A stretch of 62,209 nt of DNA from assembly GCA_025980465.1 (NCBI GenBank), contig JAICXJ010000014.1, positions 1 through 62,209 of the forward strand. The letters run 5' to 3'. The translations under genes and the position numbers were made by a program. This stretch comes from Frankiales bacterium (GTDB taxonomy: Bacteria; Actinomycetota; Actinomycetes; JAFAQI01). The notes under the pieces are model-generated. The model saw nothing but the letters and a program-made list of their open reading frames with translations. It was not told the DNA's origin and did not search any database. This document shows, piece by piece, positions 36,724-45,862 of the stretch (positions are counted from its first letter, which is position 1; the number at the start of each line of letters is the position of its first letter).

Positions 36724-38181
36724 ATGGCAATCCTGGTTGCCGTTTTGATCGTCGTCGCTGCGGCTATCGCCGTCCTCCTTGTCGTTGTCCTTCGCACCGT
36801 CACTCGCAACTCAGCGGCGCTTCAGCCGCCACCGTCGAACCCAGCCGCAGCCTTCGCCGGCGATGAGACCACCGAGCGGCGCGCCGATCTCGAGCGCCGA
36901 CAGCAACGTCTCATCGAGTCCGAGCAGCGACTCGATGCTGAGGCGCGTCGCCTCGACGAACGGCAGCGGGCTCTCGCTGATGCCGAGCAGGGTCTCGCGC
37001 AGGCGCAGGAACAACTCGCCGCGCTGATGACCCAACACGAGCGAGAGCTCGAACGCGTCGCCGGTCTGACGGCCGCGGACGCAAAGAACGAGCTGGTCAG
37101 CTCGATCGAGGCGCAGGCAAAGCGCGACGCGGCACTGATCGTGCGTGACATCGAGACCACCGCCCGCGAGGAAGGCGAGATGCGCGCGCGGCGCATCGTC
37201 GTGGGCGCGATCCAGCGGGTCGCGAGCGAGCAGACCACCGAGTCAGTGGTGACCGTCCTTCACCTTCCGGCGGAGGACATGAAGGGCCGGATCATCGGCC
37301 GTGAGGGTCGCAACATCCGGGCCTTCGAGAGCATCACCGGCGTCAACCTCATCATCGACGACACCCCGGAAGCGGTCCTGCTGTCGTGCTTCGACCCGGT
37401 ACGACGCGAGACCGGCCGGCTGACACTGGAGAAGCTGGTCCTCGATGGTCGGATTCATCCGCACCGCATCGAAGAGCAGCACGAGCGAAGCAAGGTCGAG
37501 ATCGCAGCGCTGTGCCAGCGCGCCGGTGAGGATGCCGTTGTCGATGTCGGCATCGGGGAGATCCACCCCGAGCTCATCAAGCTGCTCGGCCAGCTGCGCT
37601 ACCGCACCTCATATGGGCAGAACGTCCTCAAGCACCTGGTCGAATCGGCCCACCTCGCCGGCGTGATGGCCGCCGAGCTGCGCCTGGACGTGACGCTCAA
37701 CAAGCGCTGCGCCTTCCTGCATGACATCGGCAAGGCGCTCACCCACGAGGTCCAGGGATCGCACGCCATCGTCGGAGCCGAGCTCGCCCGCAAGTACGGC
37801 GAGCCCGAGGAGGTCTGCCACGCGATCGAGGCGCACCACAACGAAGTCGAGGTTCGCACTGTCGAAGGCGTGTTGACCCAGTGCGCCGACGGCATCAGCG
37901 GCGGCCGTCCCGGCGCCCGTCGCGAGTCGCTCGAGCACTATGTTCAGCGGCTGGAGCGGATCGAGCGGATCGCTTCGACCCAGGTCGGCGTCGAGAAGGT
38001 CTACGCGATGCAGGCCGGCCGCGAGATCCGGGTGATGGTCAAACCCGAGGAGATTGACGACATCGGCGCCCAGGTCATCGCGCGTGATGTCGCGAAGCAG
38101 ATCGAAGAGGAGCTGACCTACCCGGGCCAGATCAGGATCACGGTCGTGCGGGAGTCGCGCGCGATCGAGGTCGCCAAGTAG
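36724..38181 (+). CDS. rny: Ribonuclease Y
   Basis: A 485-residue membrane-anchored endoribonuclease that begins mRNA decay. N-terminal transmembrane helix (AILVAVLIVVAAAIAVLLVV), a long coiled coil rich in Glu/Gln/Arg (about residues 45-170), a KH domain with GRIIGREGRNIRAFES, and an HD domain with metal ligands in FLHDIGKALTHE and CHAIEAHHNEVEVRT. RNase Y together with RNase J and PNPase in one window gives a Gram-positive style decay set. ATG 36724 matches the family N-terminus. Confidence 0.93.
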   Translation: MAILVAVLIVVAAAIAVLLVVVLRTVTRNSAALQPPPSNPAAAFAGDETTERRADLERRQQRLIESEQRLDAEARRLDERQRALADAEQGLAQAQEQLAALMTQHERELERVAGLTAADAKNELVSSIEAQAKRDAALIVRDIETTAREEGEMRARRIVVGAIQRVASEQTTESVVTVLHLPAEDMKGRIIGREGRNIRAFESITGVNLIIDDTPEAVLLSCFDPVRRETGRLTLEKLVLDGRIHPHRIEEQHERSKVEIAALCQRAGEDAVVDVGIGEIHPELIKLLGQLRYRTSYGQNVLKHLVESAHLAGVMAAELRLDVTLNKRCAFLHDIGKALTHEVQGSHAIVGAELARKYGEPEEVCHAIEAHHNEVEVRTVEGVLTQCADGISGGRPGARRESLEHYVQRLERIERIASTQVGVEKVYAMQAGREIRVMVKPEEIDDIGAQVIARDVAKQIEEELTYPGQIRITVVRESRAIEVAK

Positions 38182-38211
38182 TAGAAATCGCCAGAGTAAG
38201 AAGGCCAGACG

Positions 38212-38901
38212 GTGAGCGTCCAACCCACGCCTACGGATATCGCCGACCGCTGGGTTGATTCGCGCGAGCGGGTGCGGGAGTTCGTCAGCGCGATCTCCGA
38301 CGAGCAACTCGACAGCAACGTGCCAGGTACGCCGAAATGGTCGGTGATCGAGCTGATGGGCCACGTCGTGGGATCGCCGATCGACTTGGCGGCGGGAAAG
38401 TTCGACGGAGCGGGCGGCGAGGAGTGGACCCAGGCGCAGGTCGAGCAACGTCGCGGCCGCACCATCGGTGAGCTGGTCGAGGAGTGGGATGGCGCTGTCG
38501 ACGCCATCACCACGAGGATCCGAGCCGGCGACATCCCCGCGCCGGTGAGCTACGACGTGATCACGCATGAACAGGACCTGCGTGGCGCCCTCGGCCTCGA
38601 CCCGCTGCCCGACCCCACGTGCCTGACCTTCATCACCGATGGATTCGCGACTCGGTTCGAGCGGATAGTCGCGAAGACCGACCTGCCACCCGTTCAGCTC
38701 ATCGACCCCGCTACTGGTTGGACTGCCGGCTCTGCGGGCGGCGTCGTCTGGACCGCCTCGCAGTTCGAGTTCTTCCGCAGCATGACCGGACGTCGCAGCA
38801 TCACCCAGGTGGCCGCGATGGACTGGTCGGGCGACGCCGCGCCGTACCTGGGCGTCCTCTCGCCGTTCGGCGCACTACCGGAGATCGACATCACCGACTA
38901 G
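38212..38901 (+). CDS. Mycothiol-dependent maleylpyruvate isomerase-like (DinB-fold) protein
   Basis: A 229-residue actinobacterial TIGR03083-type protein. The N-terminal DinB-like four-helix bundle has WSVIELMGHVVGSPIDLA, with a His typical of the metal site, and SYDVITHEQDLRGALGL with a second His. A C-terminal SCP-like domain follows (VQLIDPATGWTAGS, FEFFRSMTGRRS). Family members act as mycothiol S-transferases or isomerases; the substrate here is unknown. GTG start with AAGAAGG upstream. Confidence 0.82.
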   Translation: MSVQPTPTDIADRWVDSRERVREFVSAISDEQLDSNVPGTPKWSVIELMGHVVGSPIDLAAGKFDGAGGEEWTQAQVEQRRGRTIGELVEEWDGAVDAITTRIRAGDIPAPVSYDVITHEQDLRGALGLDPLPDPTCLTFITDGFATRFERIVAKTDLPPVQLIDPATGWTAGSAGGVVWTASQFEFFRSMTGRRSITQVAAMDWSGDAAPYLGVLSPFGALPEIDITD

Positions 38902-38972
38902 CGCCGGCTCCCAGGCCCGACCCGCTGCCCCCGATGAGGACGGGGCCTCGCGCGGTGTATGCATGGATGCGC

Positions 38973-38991
38973 ATTGGACAATGATCATCGG
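38973..38991 (+). promoter_or_regulatory. Possible metal-regulator (Zur-like) site before the ABC transporter
   Basis: ATTGGACAATGATCATCGG, AT-rich for the region, includes the palindrome ATGATCAT and resembles loosely the ATGATNNT core of actinobacterial Zur sites. Weak match; listed because a metal transporter operon starts just downstream. Confidence 0.25.
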
Positions 38992-39002
38992 GTCTTGCTG
39001 GC

Positions 39003-39920
39003 ATGGCCGGCGTGCGTTGGATCGCTGTCGTTGCAACCGTTGTCGCCATTGCGGCGGCCGCGGCCGGGTGCAGCAGCTCAGGCAGCGGTAAAAATGCCTC
39101 GGGCCAGGTCGAGGTCGTCGCGGCCGAGAACTTCTGGGGCAACCTGGCGCAGCAAATCGGCGGAAGCCACGTCGTCGTCACCAGTCTGATCACCAACCCC
39201 AGTGCCGATCCGCACGAGTTCACCTCGAATGTCATCGACCAGCTCGACGTCTCGCACGCCGGTGTGGTCATCGTCAACGGCGCCGGATACGACGGCTTCA
39301 TGTCGAAGTTGCTCTCGGCATCACCGTCCGCGCATCGACGGGTGGTGACCGTTGCCAACGTGTTGCACGTGGGCGGCAGCAACCCCAACCCGCACCTCTG
39401 GTACGACGTTGGCGGCCTGCGAGCCGTCGTCACTTCGATTCAGTCCGCACTTGCGGCGGTCGATCCTGCCCACGTCGCCGATTACCACCGGCGCCTCCAG
39501 CACACCCTGACGCGGCTGCAGCCCCTCGAGCGCGCAGTGGGCTCGCTTCGAGTGCGCTACGCCGGCACCCGGGTGGCCTACACCGAGCGGGTACCCGGGT
39601 ACCTCCTCGCCACCGCTGGCCTGCAGGTCGTGACACCGCCCGGGTTCGCTCGCTCGATCGAGGACGGGACCGATCCGTCGTTCGCTGACACCGCGGCGAT
39701 GCGCAACGTCATCACCCAGCACAAGGCCAAGGTCTTGCTCTACAACTCGCAGGCCGCCTCGCCGGTGGCGAAGCAGCTGCAATCACTGGCACGCGGCAAT
39801 GGCATCCCCGTCGTCCCGGTGACCGAGACCATGCCGGTTGGTCAGACGTTCGAGTCCTGGCAGCTCGCCCAGGTCAACGCGCTCGCTGACGCATTGGGTA
39901 GCAGCGGGGCCGGCACGTGA
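39003..39920 (+). CDS. Zinc/manganese ABC transporter substrate-binding lipoprotein
   Basis: A 305-residue cluster A-I (ZnuA/TroA-like) binding protein. Signal peptide with lipobox AAAAAGCSSS (Cys at residue 23). Metal ligands expected for the family are visible: His in SADPHEFTSN, His in NPHLWYDV, a Glu/His position in VAYTERVPGYLL, and Asp in DGTDPSFADTAAM. It lacks the His-rich loop common in high-affinity ZnuA. The stop overlaps the ATPase gene by 4 bp. Confidence 0.88.
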   Translation: MAGVRWIAVVATVVAIAAAAAGCSSSGSGKNASGQVEVVAAENFWGNLAQQIGGSHVVVTSLITNPSADPHEFTSNVIDQLDVSHAGVVIVNGAGYDGFMSKLLSASPSAHRRVVTVANVLHVGGSNPNPHLWYDVGGLRAVVTSIQSALAAVDPAHVADYHRRLQHTLTRLQPLERAVGSLRVRYAGTRVAYTERVPGYLLATAGLQVVTPPGFARSIEDGTDPSFADTAAMRNVITQHKAKVLLYNSQAASPVAKQLQSLARGNGIPVVPVTETMPVGQTFESWQLAQVNALADALGSSGAGT

Positions 39921-40726
39921 GTGACGTCGCGCGGCTCGACGGTGTCGCAGCCGGCTACGGCAACCGGGTGCTCTGGCGCGACCTCGACCTGACGATCACC
40001 CCCGGCGAGTACCTCGCGGTGCTCGGCGGCAACGGCACCGGCAAGACGACGTTGCTGAAGTTGCTGCTCGGCGCGCTGCGTCCGCTGGCCGGTCAAGTCG
40101 CGGTGTTCGGCGAGTCGGCCAAGCGCGGCGACCGCCGGGTCGGATACGTGCCCCAGCACCAGGCGTTCGACCGCGACATGCCGGTACGCGGGATCGACCT
40201 CGTCGGGTTGGGAGCTTCGGGTCACCGGTTCGGTCCGCGCCGAATGCCGAAGTCGGTCGCCTCACGCGTCGCCGCGTCGATCAGCGCGGTCGGTGCCGGC
40301 GATTACGCAACCGCGCCGGTAGGGCTGCTCTCTGGCGGTGAGCAGCAGCGGTTGCGCATCGCCGGCGCCATCGTCGACGACCCGGCGCTGATCCTCGCCG
40401 ACGAGCCGCTGTCGTCGCTCGATTTCTCCAGTCAGCGGCAGGTCGCCGACGTATTGGACGGCCGACGCCGCGAGGTCGGCTCGGCAGTGGTCGTCGTCAC
40501 GCACGACATCAACCCAATGCTTCGGCATGTCGACCGGGTGCTCTACCTCGCGGCGGGCAAGTGGGCGTGCGGTACGCCGGAGGAGGTGCTGACCAGCGAA
40601 CGGCTGACCGCTCTGTACGGCATCGAGATCGATGTCGTGCGGGTGCGCGACCACGTCGTGATCGTCGGTGCGCCGGACGAGCTCACCGGGCCGCATCACC
40701 ACGCGGACGAAGGCGGCGGGCACTGA
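39917..40726 (+). CDS. Metal ABC transporter ATP-binding protein
   Basis: A 269-residue ABC ATPase. Walker A GGNGTGKTT (about residues 37-45), Q-loop in VGYVPQHQAFD, signature LLSGGEQQRLRIA, Walker B ALILADEPLSSLD and switch His in VVVTHDINPML. The C-terminus is His-rich (PHHHADEGGGH), perhaps a metal-sensing tail. It overlaps the genes on both sides in a three-gene operon. Confidence 0.92.
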   Translation: MSDVARLDGVAAGYGNRVLWRDLDLTITPGEYLAVLGGNGTGKTTLLKLLLGALRPLAGQVAVFGESAKRGDRRVGYVPQHQAFDRDMPVRGIDLVGLGASGHRFGPRRMPKSVASRVAASISAVGAGDYATAPVGLLSGGEQQRLRIAGAIVDDPALILADEPLSSLDFSSQRQVADVLDGRRREVGSAVVVVTHDINPMLRHVDRVLYLAAGKWACGTPEEVLTSERLTALYGIEIDVVRVRDHVVIVGAPDELTGPHHHADEGGGH

Positions 40727-41547
40727 TGTTCCTCACCTTGCTGCACCAGCACTTCGTCCAGATGTCGCTCGTTGCCGCGGCTGTAGCCGCAGTCGTCTCC
40801 GGAACGCTGTCACCACTCGTGATCGCCCGCGGCCAGGCGTTCTCGGTTCACGGCATCGCCGAGCTCGGTCTCACCGGCGCGGCCGGCGGCCTGCTCGCCG
40901 GCATCGACGCGCCCTCCGGCGCCTTGATCGGCTCCGCGAGCGTCGGCGCGCTGCTCGGCTTTCTCGGGTTGCGCGATCGGGATCGCGACGCCGCAACCGG
41001 CGTCGTACTTGCCGCCGGTCTCGGCCTCGGCGGGCTGTTTCTGTCGCGGCTCCACGCGTATGCGACGACGGGCTTCGGGCTGCTGTTCGGCTCGATCAGC
41101 TCGGTGTCCGACCACGAAGTGATCCTGCTCTGCTCGGTCGCCGGCGCGGTGCTGGTGGTCCTCGCGATCTGCTGGCGGCCGCTGTGGTTTGCCTCGGTCG
41201 ATCCGGCCGCCGCCGAAGCGCGCGGAGTCCCGGTGCGCACCCTCGGTGTCGCGTTCCCGATCCTGCTCGGCGCCGCGGTTGCCGAGGTGATTCAGGTCAC
41301 CGGGGTCCTGCTGATCCTCACTTTGGTGGTGACCCCCGCCGCAGCAGCGACGAGGCTGTCGGCTCGACCGCGCACCGTTGTCCTCACCTCGGTCAGCTTG
41401 GCGCTGCTCGCCTCCGCCGGCGGTGTCCTGTGCTCACTGCAGTGGACCAGCCCACCGCCGTCGTTCTTCGTCGCGATGATCTCGTTCGGCGGCTACGTGA
41501 TCGCACGAATCGTCGGAGACAGCATGCGAGCTCGCCGCCGCGGATAG
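40726..41547 (+). CDS. Metal ABC transporter permease
   Basis: A 273-residue integral membrane permease of the ABC-3 family. It begins MFLTLLHQHFVQMSLVAAAV at an ATG sharing its A with the ATPase stop. About eight hydrophobic segments, with SPLVIARGQAFSVHGIAELG and GVLLILTLVVTPAAAATRLS typical of the family. It forms the membrane channel of the zinc or manganese importer. A longer open frame upstream overlaps the ATPase and is not used. Confidence 0.92.
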   Translation: MFLTLLHQHFVQMSLVAAAVAAVVSGTLSPLVIARGQAFSVHGIAELGLTGAAGGLLAGIDAPSGALIGSASVGALLGFLGLRDRDRDAATGVVLAAGLGLGGLFLSRLHAYATTGFGLLFGSISSVSDHEVILLCSVAGAVLVVLAICWRPLWFASVDPAAAEARGVPVRTLGVAFPILLGAAVAEVIQVTGVLLILTLVVTPAAAATRLSARPRTVVLTSVSLALLASAGGVLCSLQWTSPPPSFFVAMISFGGYVIARIVGDSMRARRRG

Positions 41548-41550
41548 CGT
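41545..41550 (+). promoter_or_regulatory. Possible leaderless -10 element of the CPBP gene
   Basis: TAGCGT overlaps the permease stop and sits 7 nt before GTG 41558. Confidence 0.35.
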
Positions 41551-41557
41551 CGAGAAC

Positions 41558-42400
41558 GTGACCCGGCAGGTTGGTGACTTGTCAGCACTACCGGGTGCCC
41601 GAGCACCCGGTGACGCTGACAACTCGGAGCGGCCGGCTCCGCCGGTGCCGCGCCGCTGGCTCGTCACGGAGGTCTGGCTGGTCTTCGCCCTCTCACTCGG
41701 TGCGTCCGGCGTCCGCGCCGCCATCGATCTGATCGGAGCGGCGACCAGCGGCCAGTCGCTCACTGCCCAGACCGCGCTGATCGTCGGCAATCCGGCGTCC
41801 GGCCGGCCGTGGCTGAGCCTGTTCCTGCTGCTCGACTCGCTCGCCTTCGGCATCATGCCGGTGCTACTGGTGATCCACTTCCTCATCAGGTCGGGGGAGC
41901 GGCCGGCGACGATCGGTGTCGACCTCACCCGACCGCGCTCGGACAGTGTGCGAGGAGCGGCGATCGCGGCCATCGTCGGCGGCGCCGGGCTCGGGCTCTA
42001 TCTCGCCGCACACGCCGCCGGAGTCGATCTGACCGTCGTCCCCGAGGCGATCCCAGCCGTGTGGTACCGGATCCCGATTCTCGCGCTGTCGGCGTTGCAG
42101 AACGCCGCCGTGGAGGAAGTCTTGGTCGCCGGCTATCTCCTTCACCGGCTCCGCCAGCTGGGCTGGGGTGACAACACGGCACTGGCCACCAGTGCGCTGT
42201 TGCGCGGCAGCTACCACCTCTATCAAGGATTGGGCGGGTTTGCCGGCAACGCGGTGATGGGGCTGATCTTCGGCCGGCTCTACCAGCGATGGGGCCGGGT
42301 GATGCCGCTACTCCTCGCCCACTTTCTGATGGACGCGGTGGCGTTCATCGGCTACGCCGAACTCGCGCACCGAGTGTCATGGATCCCGGTGCCGAGCTAG
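41558..42400 (+). CDS. CPBP family intramembrane metalloprotease-like protein
   Basis: A 280-residue membrane protein with six or more hydrophobic segments and the ABI/CPBP (Rce1-like) domain in its second half. Motif 1 is NAAVEEVLVAGYLLHRL (Glu-Glu kept; the usual Arg of EExxxR is absent, as in many actinobacterial relatives), motif 2 LLRGSYHLYQG with His, motif 3 LLLAHFLMDAVAF with His and Asp. It may be a protease or a non-proteolytic relative. The 10-bp gap to the zinc permease is probably incidental. Confidence 0.82.
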   Translation: MTRQVGDLSALPGARAPGDADNSERPAPPVPRRWLVTEVWLVFALSLGASGVRAAIDLIGAATSGQSLTAQTALIVGNPASGRPWLSLFLLLDSLAFGIMPVLLVIHFLIRSGERPATIGVDLTRPRSDSVRGAAIAAIVGGAGLGLYLAAHAAGVDLTVVPEAIPAVWYRIPILALSALQNAAVEEVLVAGYLLHRLRQLGWGDNTALATSALLRGSYHLYQGLGGFAGNAVMGLIFGRLYQRWGRVMPLLLAHFLMDAVAFIGYAELAHRVSWIPVPS

Positions 42401-42564
42401 CGAGTCCGAGACGCGCGCAGGACTCAACCCGCCGACAGTTGGACCTTGACGCGCAGAACTCCCCGCTGACCTCCGGCGGCTTGCCGAAGGCGCCGGCCAG
42501 TGTCAAACCAGCGCCGTGCTGATGAGCAGGCATGCCGTCAGCCTGCCATCCGGCGCCGACCTCG

Positions 42565-42570
42565 TAGCCT
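42565..42570 (+). promoter_or_regulatory. Leaderless-type -10 element of miaB
   Basis: TAGCCT, 6 nt (ggtgcc), then GTG 42577. The rest of the 176-bp gap upstream shows nothing I can identify. Confidence 0.6.
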
Positions 42571-42576
42571 GGTGCC

Positions 42577-43995
42577 GTGACCGTAAGCCGTACCTATGAG
42601 GTGCGCACGTACGGCTGCCAGATGAACGTGCATGACTCCGAGCGCATCTCCGGACTGCTCGAGACCGCCGGCTACCAGAAGGCGGCGCAGGGTACGACGG
42701 CTGACGTGGTCGTCTTCAACACCTGCGCGGTGAGAGAGAACGCCGACAACCGGTTGTACGGCAACCTCGGCCACCTCCGGCCGGTCAAGATGGCGAATCC
42801 TGGGATGCAGATCGCCGTCGGCGGCTGCCTCGCCCAGAAGGACCGCGGCACGATCGTCGAGCGGGCGCCGTGGGTCGACGTGGTCTTCGGCACGCACAAC
42901 CTCGGTGCGCTGCCGGTCCTGCTCGAGCGGGCCCGCATCGAGCAGGAAGCCCAGGTGGAGCTGCTCGAGGCGCTCGAGACCTTCCCGTCGACGCTGCCGA
43001 CCCGGCGCGAATCGGCGTACCGAGCCTGGGTCTCGATCAGCGTCGGGTGCAACAACACCTGTACGTTCTGCATCGTCCCGTCGCTGCGCGGCAAGGAGAA
43101 GGACCGTCGCCCGGGCGACATCCTCGCCGAGATCGAGGCGCTCGTCGCCGACGGAGTCATCGAGATCACCCTGCTGGGCCAGAACGTCAACTCCTACGGA
43201 GTCGAGTTCGGTGATCGGATCGCCTTCGGCAAGCTGCTACGCGCCTGCGGTGAGGTCGAGGGGTTGGAGCGGGTGCGGTTCACCTCGCCGCACCCGCGTG
43301 ACTTCACCGACGACGTGATCGTCGCGATGGCCGAAACGCCCAACGTCATGCCGAGCCTGCACATGCCGTTGCAGTCCGGCAGCGACCGGGTGCTCGCCGC
43401 GATGAAGCGGTCCTATCGCGCCGGCAAGTACCTCGGGATCATCGACCGGGTACGTGCGGCCATCCCCGATGCGGCGATCACCACCGACATCATCGTCGGC
43501 TTCCCCGGTGAGACCGAAGACGACTTCACCGCGACCCTCGACGTGACGCGGGCGGCGCGATTCGCCGGCGCCTTCACCTTCCAGTACTCGGTGCGAGCCG
43601 GCACCCCAGCCGCGTCAATGCCGGATCAGGTCGCCGCCGAGGTCGTGGCCGAACGCTACGAGCGGCTGGTCGCGGTCGTCGAGGAAGGCGCCTGGGCGGG
43701 CAACCGGGCGCTCCTCGGGACGACGGTCGAGGTGCTGGTGGCTGAAGGTGAGGGCCGCAAGGACGAACGGACCCATCGGCTGTCGGGCCGGGCGCGCGAC
43801 AACCGGCTCGTGCACCTCGCCGGCTGCGACGCCCGACCGGGCGACGTGGTGACCGCCGAGGTGACCCACGCCGCGCCGCACCACCTGGTCGCCGACCGGG
43901 TCCTCGACATCCGCCGTACTCGCGGCGGCGATGCCGGTCAACGATCGGACGGCCCGACGCCGGTTGGGTTGGGAATGCCGGGGCGCGCCGGCTGA
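42577..43995 (+). CDS. miaB: tRNA-2-methylthio-N6-dimethylallyladenosine synthase MiaB
   Basis: A 472-residue radical-SAM methylthiotransferase that adds the 2-methylthio group to i6A37 of tRNA. N-terminal cysteines: [37 protein letters not shown]. Radical-SAM motif CNNTCTFC followed by [17 protein letters not shown] (about residues 158-185); TRAM domain at the C-terminus. The next gene, miaA, makes its substrate; stop and start share a base. GTG start with leaderless-type -10. Confidence 0.95.
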   Translation: MTVSRTYEVRTYGCQMNVHDSERISGLLETAGYQKAAQGTTADVVVFNTCAVRENADNRLYGNLGHLRPVKMANPGMQIAVGGCLAQKDRGTIVERAPWVDVVFGTHNLGALPVLLERARIEQEAQVELLEALETFPSTLPTRRESAYRAWVSISVGCNNTCTFCIVPSLRGKEKDRRPGDILAEIEALVADGVIEITLLGQNVNSYGVEFGDRIAFGKLLRACGEVEGLERVRFTSPHPRDFTDDVIVAMAETPNVMPSLHMPLQSGSDRVLAAMKRSYRAGKYLGIIDRVRAAIPDAAITTDIIVGFPGETEDDFTATLDVTRAARFAGAFTFQYSVRAGTPAASMPDQVAAEVVAERYERLVAVVEEGAWAGNRALLGTTVEVLVAEGEGRKDERTHRLSGRARDNRLVHLAGCDARPGDVVTAEVTHAAPHHLVADRVLDIRRTRGGDAGQRSDGPTPVGLGMPGRAG

Positions 43996-44894
43996 TGGCC
44001 CGGGTCGTCGCGGTCGTCGGACCGACGGCGTCCGGAAAGTCGGCTCTCGGTATCGCCCTGGCACGGGCGCTCGGCGGCGAGGTCATCAACGCCGACTCGA
44101 TGCAGCTCTACCGCGGGATGGACATCGGTACGGCGAAGCTGCGGCTCGACGAGCGGCAAGGGATCCCGCATCATCTGCTTGACATCTGGGAGGTCACCCA
44201 GACCGCCAGCGTCGCCGACTACCAGCACCGATCCCGGATCGCGATCGACAGGCTGCTGAGTGTTGGCGTGACGCCGATCGTGGTCGGTGGCAGTGGCCTC
44301 TACGTCCGGGCGGCGCTGGACCCGATCGCCTTCCCCGGCACCGACGCCGAGGTTCGCGCCGAGCTCGAAGCTGAGCTCGACGCGGTCGGCGCGGCGGCGC
44401 TGCATGCTCGCCTCGCCGAGTGCGATCCGGCGGCAGCGGCGGCGATCGCCCCGGCGAACGGCCGCAAGATCGTCCGCGCGCTCGAAGTGATGCGGCTCAC
44501 CGGCGAACCGTTCACCGCCGCCCTTCCCGGCTATGGCGCGTCGAGGTACGACACGACGTACGTCGGGCTCGACCTGGCGACCGGGCAGCTCGATGCCCGA
44601 ATCGAGCGCCGGGTGCAGCAGATGTTTGCGGCCGGCTTCGAGACCGAGGTCCGCACGCTGGCCGAAGCCGGGCTGCGCGAGGGAGGCACCGCCTCGAAGG
44701 CGCTGGGATACGCGCAACTGCTCGCCGTCATCGACGGAACGATGGATCTCGCCACCGCCCGGCTGGAGACCGCCCGGGCCACCCGCCGCTTCGTGCGCCG
44801 GCAACGCTCATGGTTTCGCCGCGACCCGCGGATCACGTGGCTCGATGCCTCGATTGACCCACTCCGGGACGCAATCGCACTAGCAAACGGGTGA
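43995..44894 (+). CDS. miaA: tRNA dimethylallyltransferase MiaA
   Basis: A 299-residue MiaA adding the dimethylallyl group to A37 of UNN-reading tRNAs. P-loop GPTASGKSALGIALA at residues 9-23, then INADSMQLYRGMDIGTAK, HHLLDIWEV, VVGGSGLYVRAAL and KALGYAQLLAVIDG; RRQRSWFRRDPRITWLD closes the protein. A one-base overlap couples it to miaB. Confidence 0.95.
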   Translation: MARVVAVVGPTASGKSALGIALARALGGEVINADSMQLYRGMDIGTAKLRLDERQGIPHHLLDIWEVTQTASVADYQHRSRIAIDRLLSVGVTPIVVGGSGLYVRAALDPIAFPGTDAEVRAELEAELDAVGAAALHARLAECDPAAAAAIAPANGRKIVRALEVMRLTGEPFTAALPGYGASRYDTTYVGLDLATGQLDARIERRVQQMFAAGFETEVRTLAEAGLREGGTASKALGYAQLLAVIDGTMDLATARLETARATRRFVRRQRSWFRRDPRITWLDASIDPLRDAIALANG

Positions 44895-45004
44895 CACGTT
44901 CGGCACGCCAAAAATGGTCACATCAGGCCATGTTGTGACGATCATCCACATCACATACTCAGCCACAGGCATATCCGGAAAAACCGGACGCAGCGGGAGG
45001 GCCC

Positions 45005-45862
45005 ATGAACGCGATTGACCTCGACCTGGTACCCGCGCTGAAGCGCGCTGTCGAGGATGACGCTCTGGTGGTGCACTACCAGCCTGAGGTCGACCTGGCT
45101 TCCGGCGGTGTCGTGGGCATGGAGGCGCTGCTTCGCTGGCAGCACCCCCGGCGCGGGCTGCTCTGGCCCGTCGACTTCCTTACCGTCGCGGAGCGCGCCG
45201 GGCTGTTGCCGTCCCTGGGCTGGGAGGTGCTGCGTCGCGGTGCCAAGGAGCTGGCGTCGTGGCGGTCCCTGCCGCCGGGTGGCGATGGCTCACCTCGCCA
45301 GCTCTGGGTGAACGCCTCGGCCTCGCAGCTGCTGCAGGTCGACTTCGCCGACCGGCTCGCCGGGCTGATCGCCGAGTTCGACCTGCTTCCAGGCACCCTC
45401 GGCATCGAGATCACCGAGGAGACCCTGGCGACCGGCAGCAAGCACGCGCCGGCGCTGCTGAACGAGCTGCGCGAGGCCGGCGTTGTCCTGGCCATCGACG
45501 ACTTCGGGAGTTGGTACTCGAGCCTCGGCACTCTCGGCGATCTGCCGATCGAGGCGGTCAAGCTCGACCGGTCATTCGTCCGCGGCGTCGGCTCCGACCT
45601 CGACGACGACTCGATCGTCTCCTCGGTCATCGCCCTCGCGCACGCTCACGGCATTCGGGTGGTGGCGGAGGGCGTCGAGAGCTGGGCCGAGGGCGCGAGG
45701 TTGTGCGAACTGGGCTGCGACCGCGCACTTGGCTACCTGTTCAGCGGACCTCAGCTGCCCGAGCATGCGCGAATGATGATGGCGCACGGCTCCGGCTGGA
45801 CCGCGCCCGAGCAGCGCAAATCGGTCGACGGCAAGCTCGCCAGACCTACCCTGGACGCGTGA
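45005..45862 (+). CDS. Stand-alone EAL domain protein (putative c-di-GMP phosphodiesterase)
   Basis: 285 residues, nearly all EAL domain, with no GGDEF or PAS partner. Catalytic residues seen: Glu in VGMEALLRW, Asn in WVNASASQ, Glu in IEITEETL, Asp-Asp in LAIDDFGSWYSSL, Lys in AVKLDRSF, Glu in VAEGVES. Two departures: the loop-6 Gly (DFGTGYSSL) is Trp, and the Gln before GYLFS is Leu (ALGYLFSGP). Ribosome-binding site GGGAGGG upstream. Its GTGA end overlaps dapF. It may hydrolyse c-di-GMP or only bind it. Confidence 0.85.
   Translation: MNAIDLDLVPALKRAVEDDALVVHYQPEVDLASGGVVGMEALLRWQHPRRGLLWPVDFLTVAERAGLLPSLGWEVLRRGAKELASWRSLPPGGDGSPRQLWVNASASQLLQVDFADRLAGLIAEFDLLPGTLGIEITEETLATGSKHAPALLNELREAGVVLAIDDFGSWYSSLGTLGDLPIEAVKLDRSFVRGVGSDLDDDSIVSSVIALAHAHGIRVVAEGVESWAEGARLCELGCDRALGYLFSGPQLPEHARMMMAHGSGWTAPEQRKSVDGKLARPTLDA
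45847..45852 (+). promoter_or_regulatory. Leaderless-type -10 element of dapF
   Basis: TACCCT inside the end of the EAL gene, 6 nt before the dapF GTG. Confidence 0.45.

Noticed and set aside
45259-45858. N-terminal extension of dapF over the EAL gene
   Set aside because: The extension is Arg-rich out-of-frame reading of the EAL coding sequence; DapF homologues begin at SASIRFVKGHGTQNDF.
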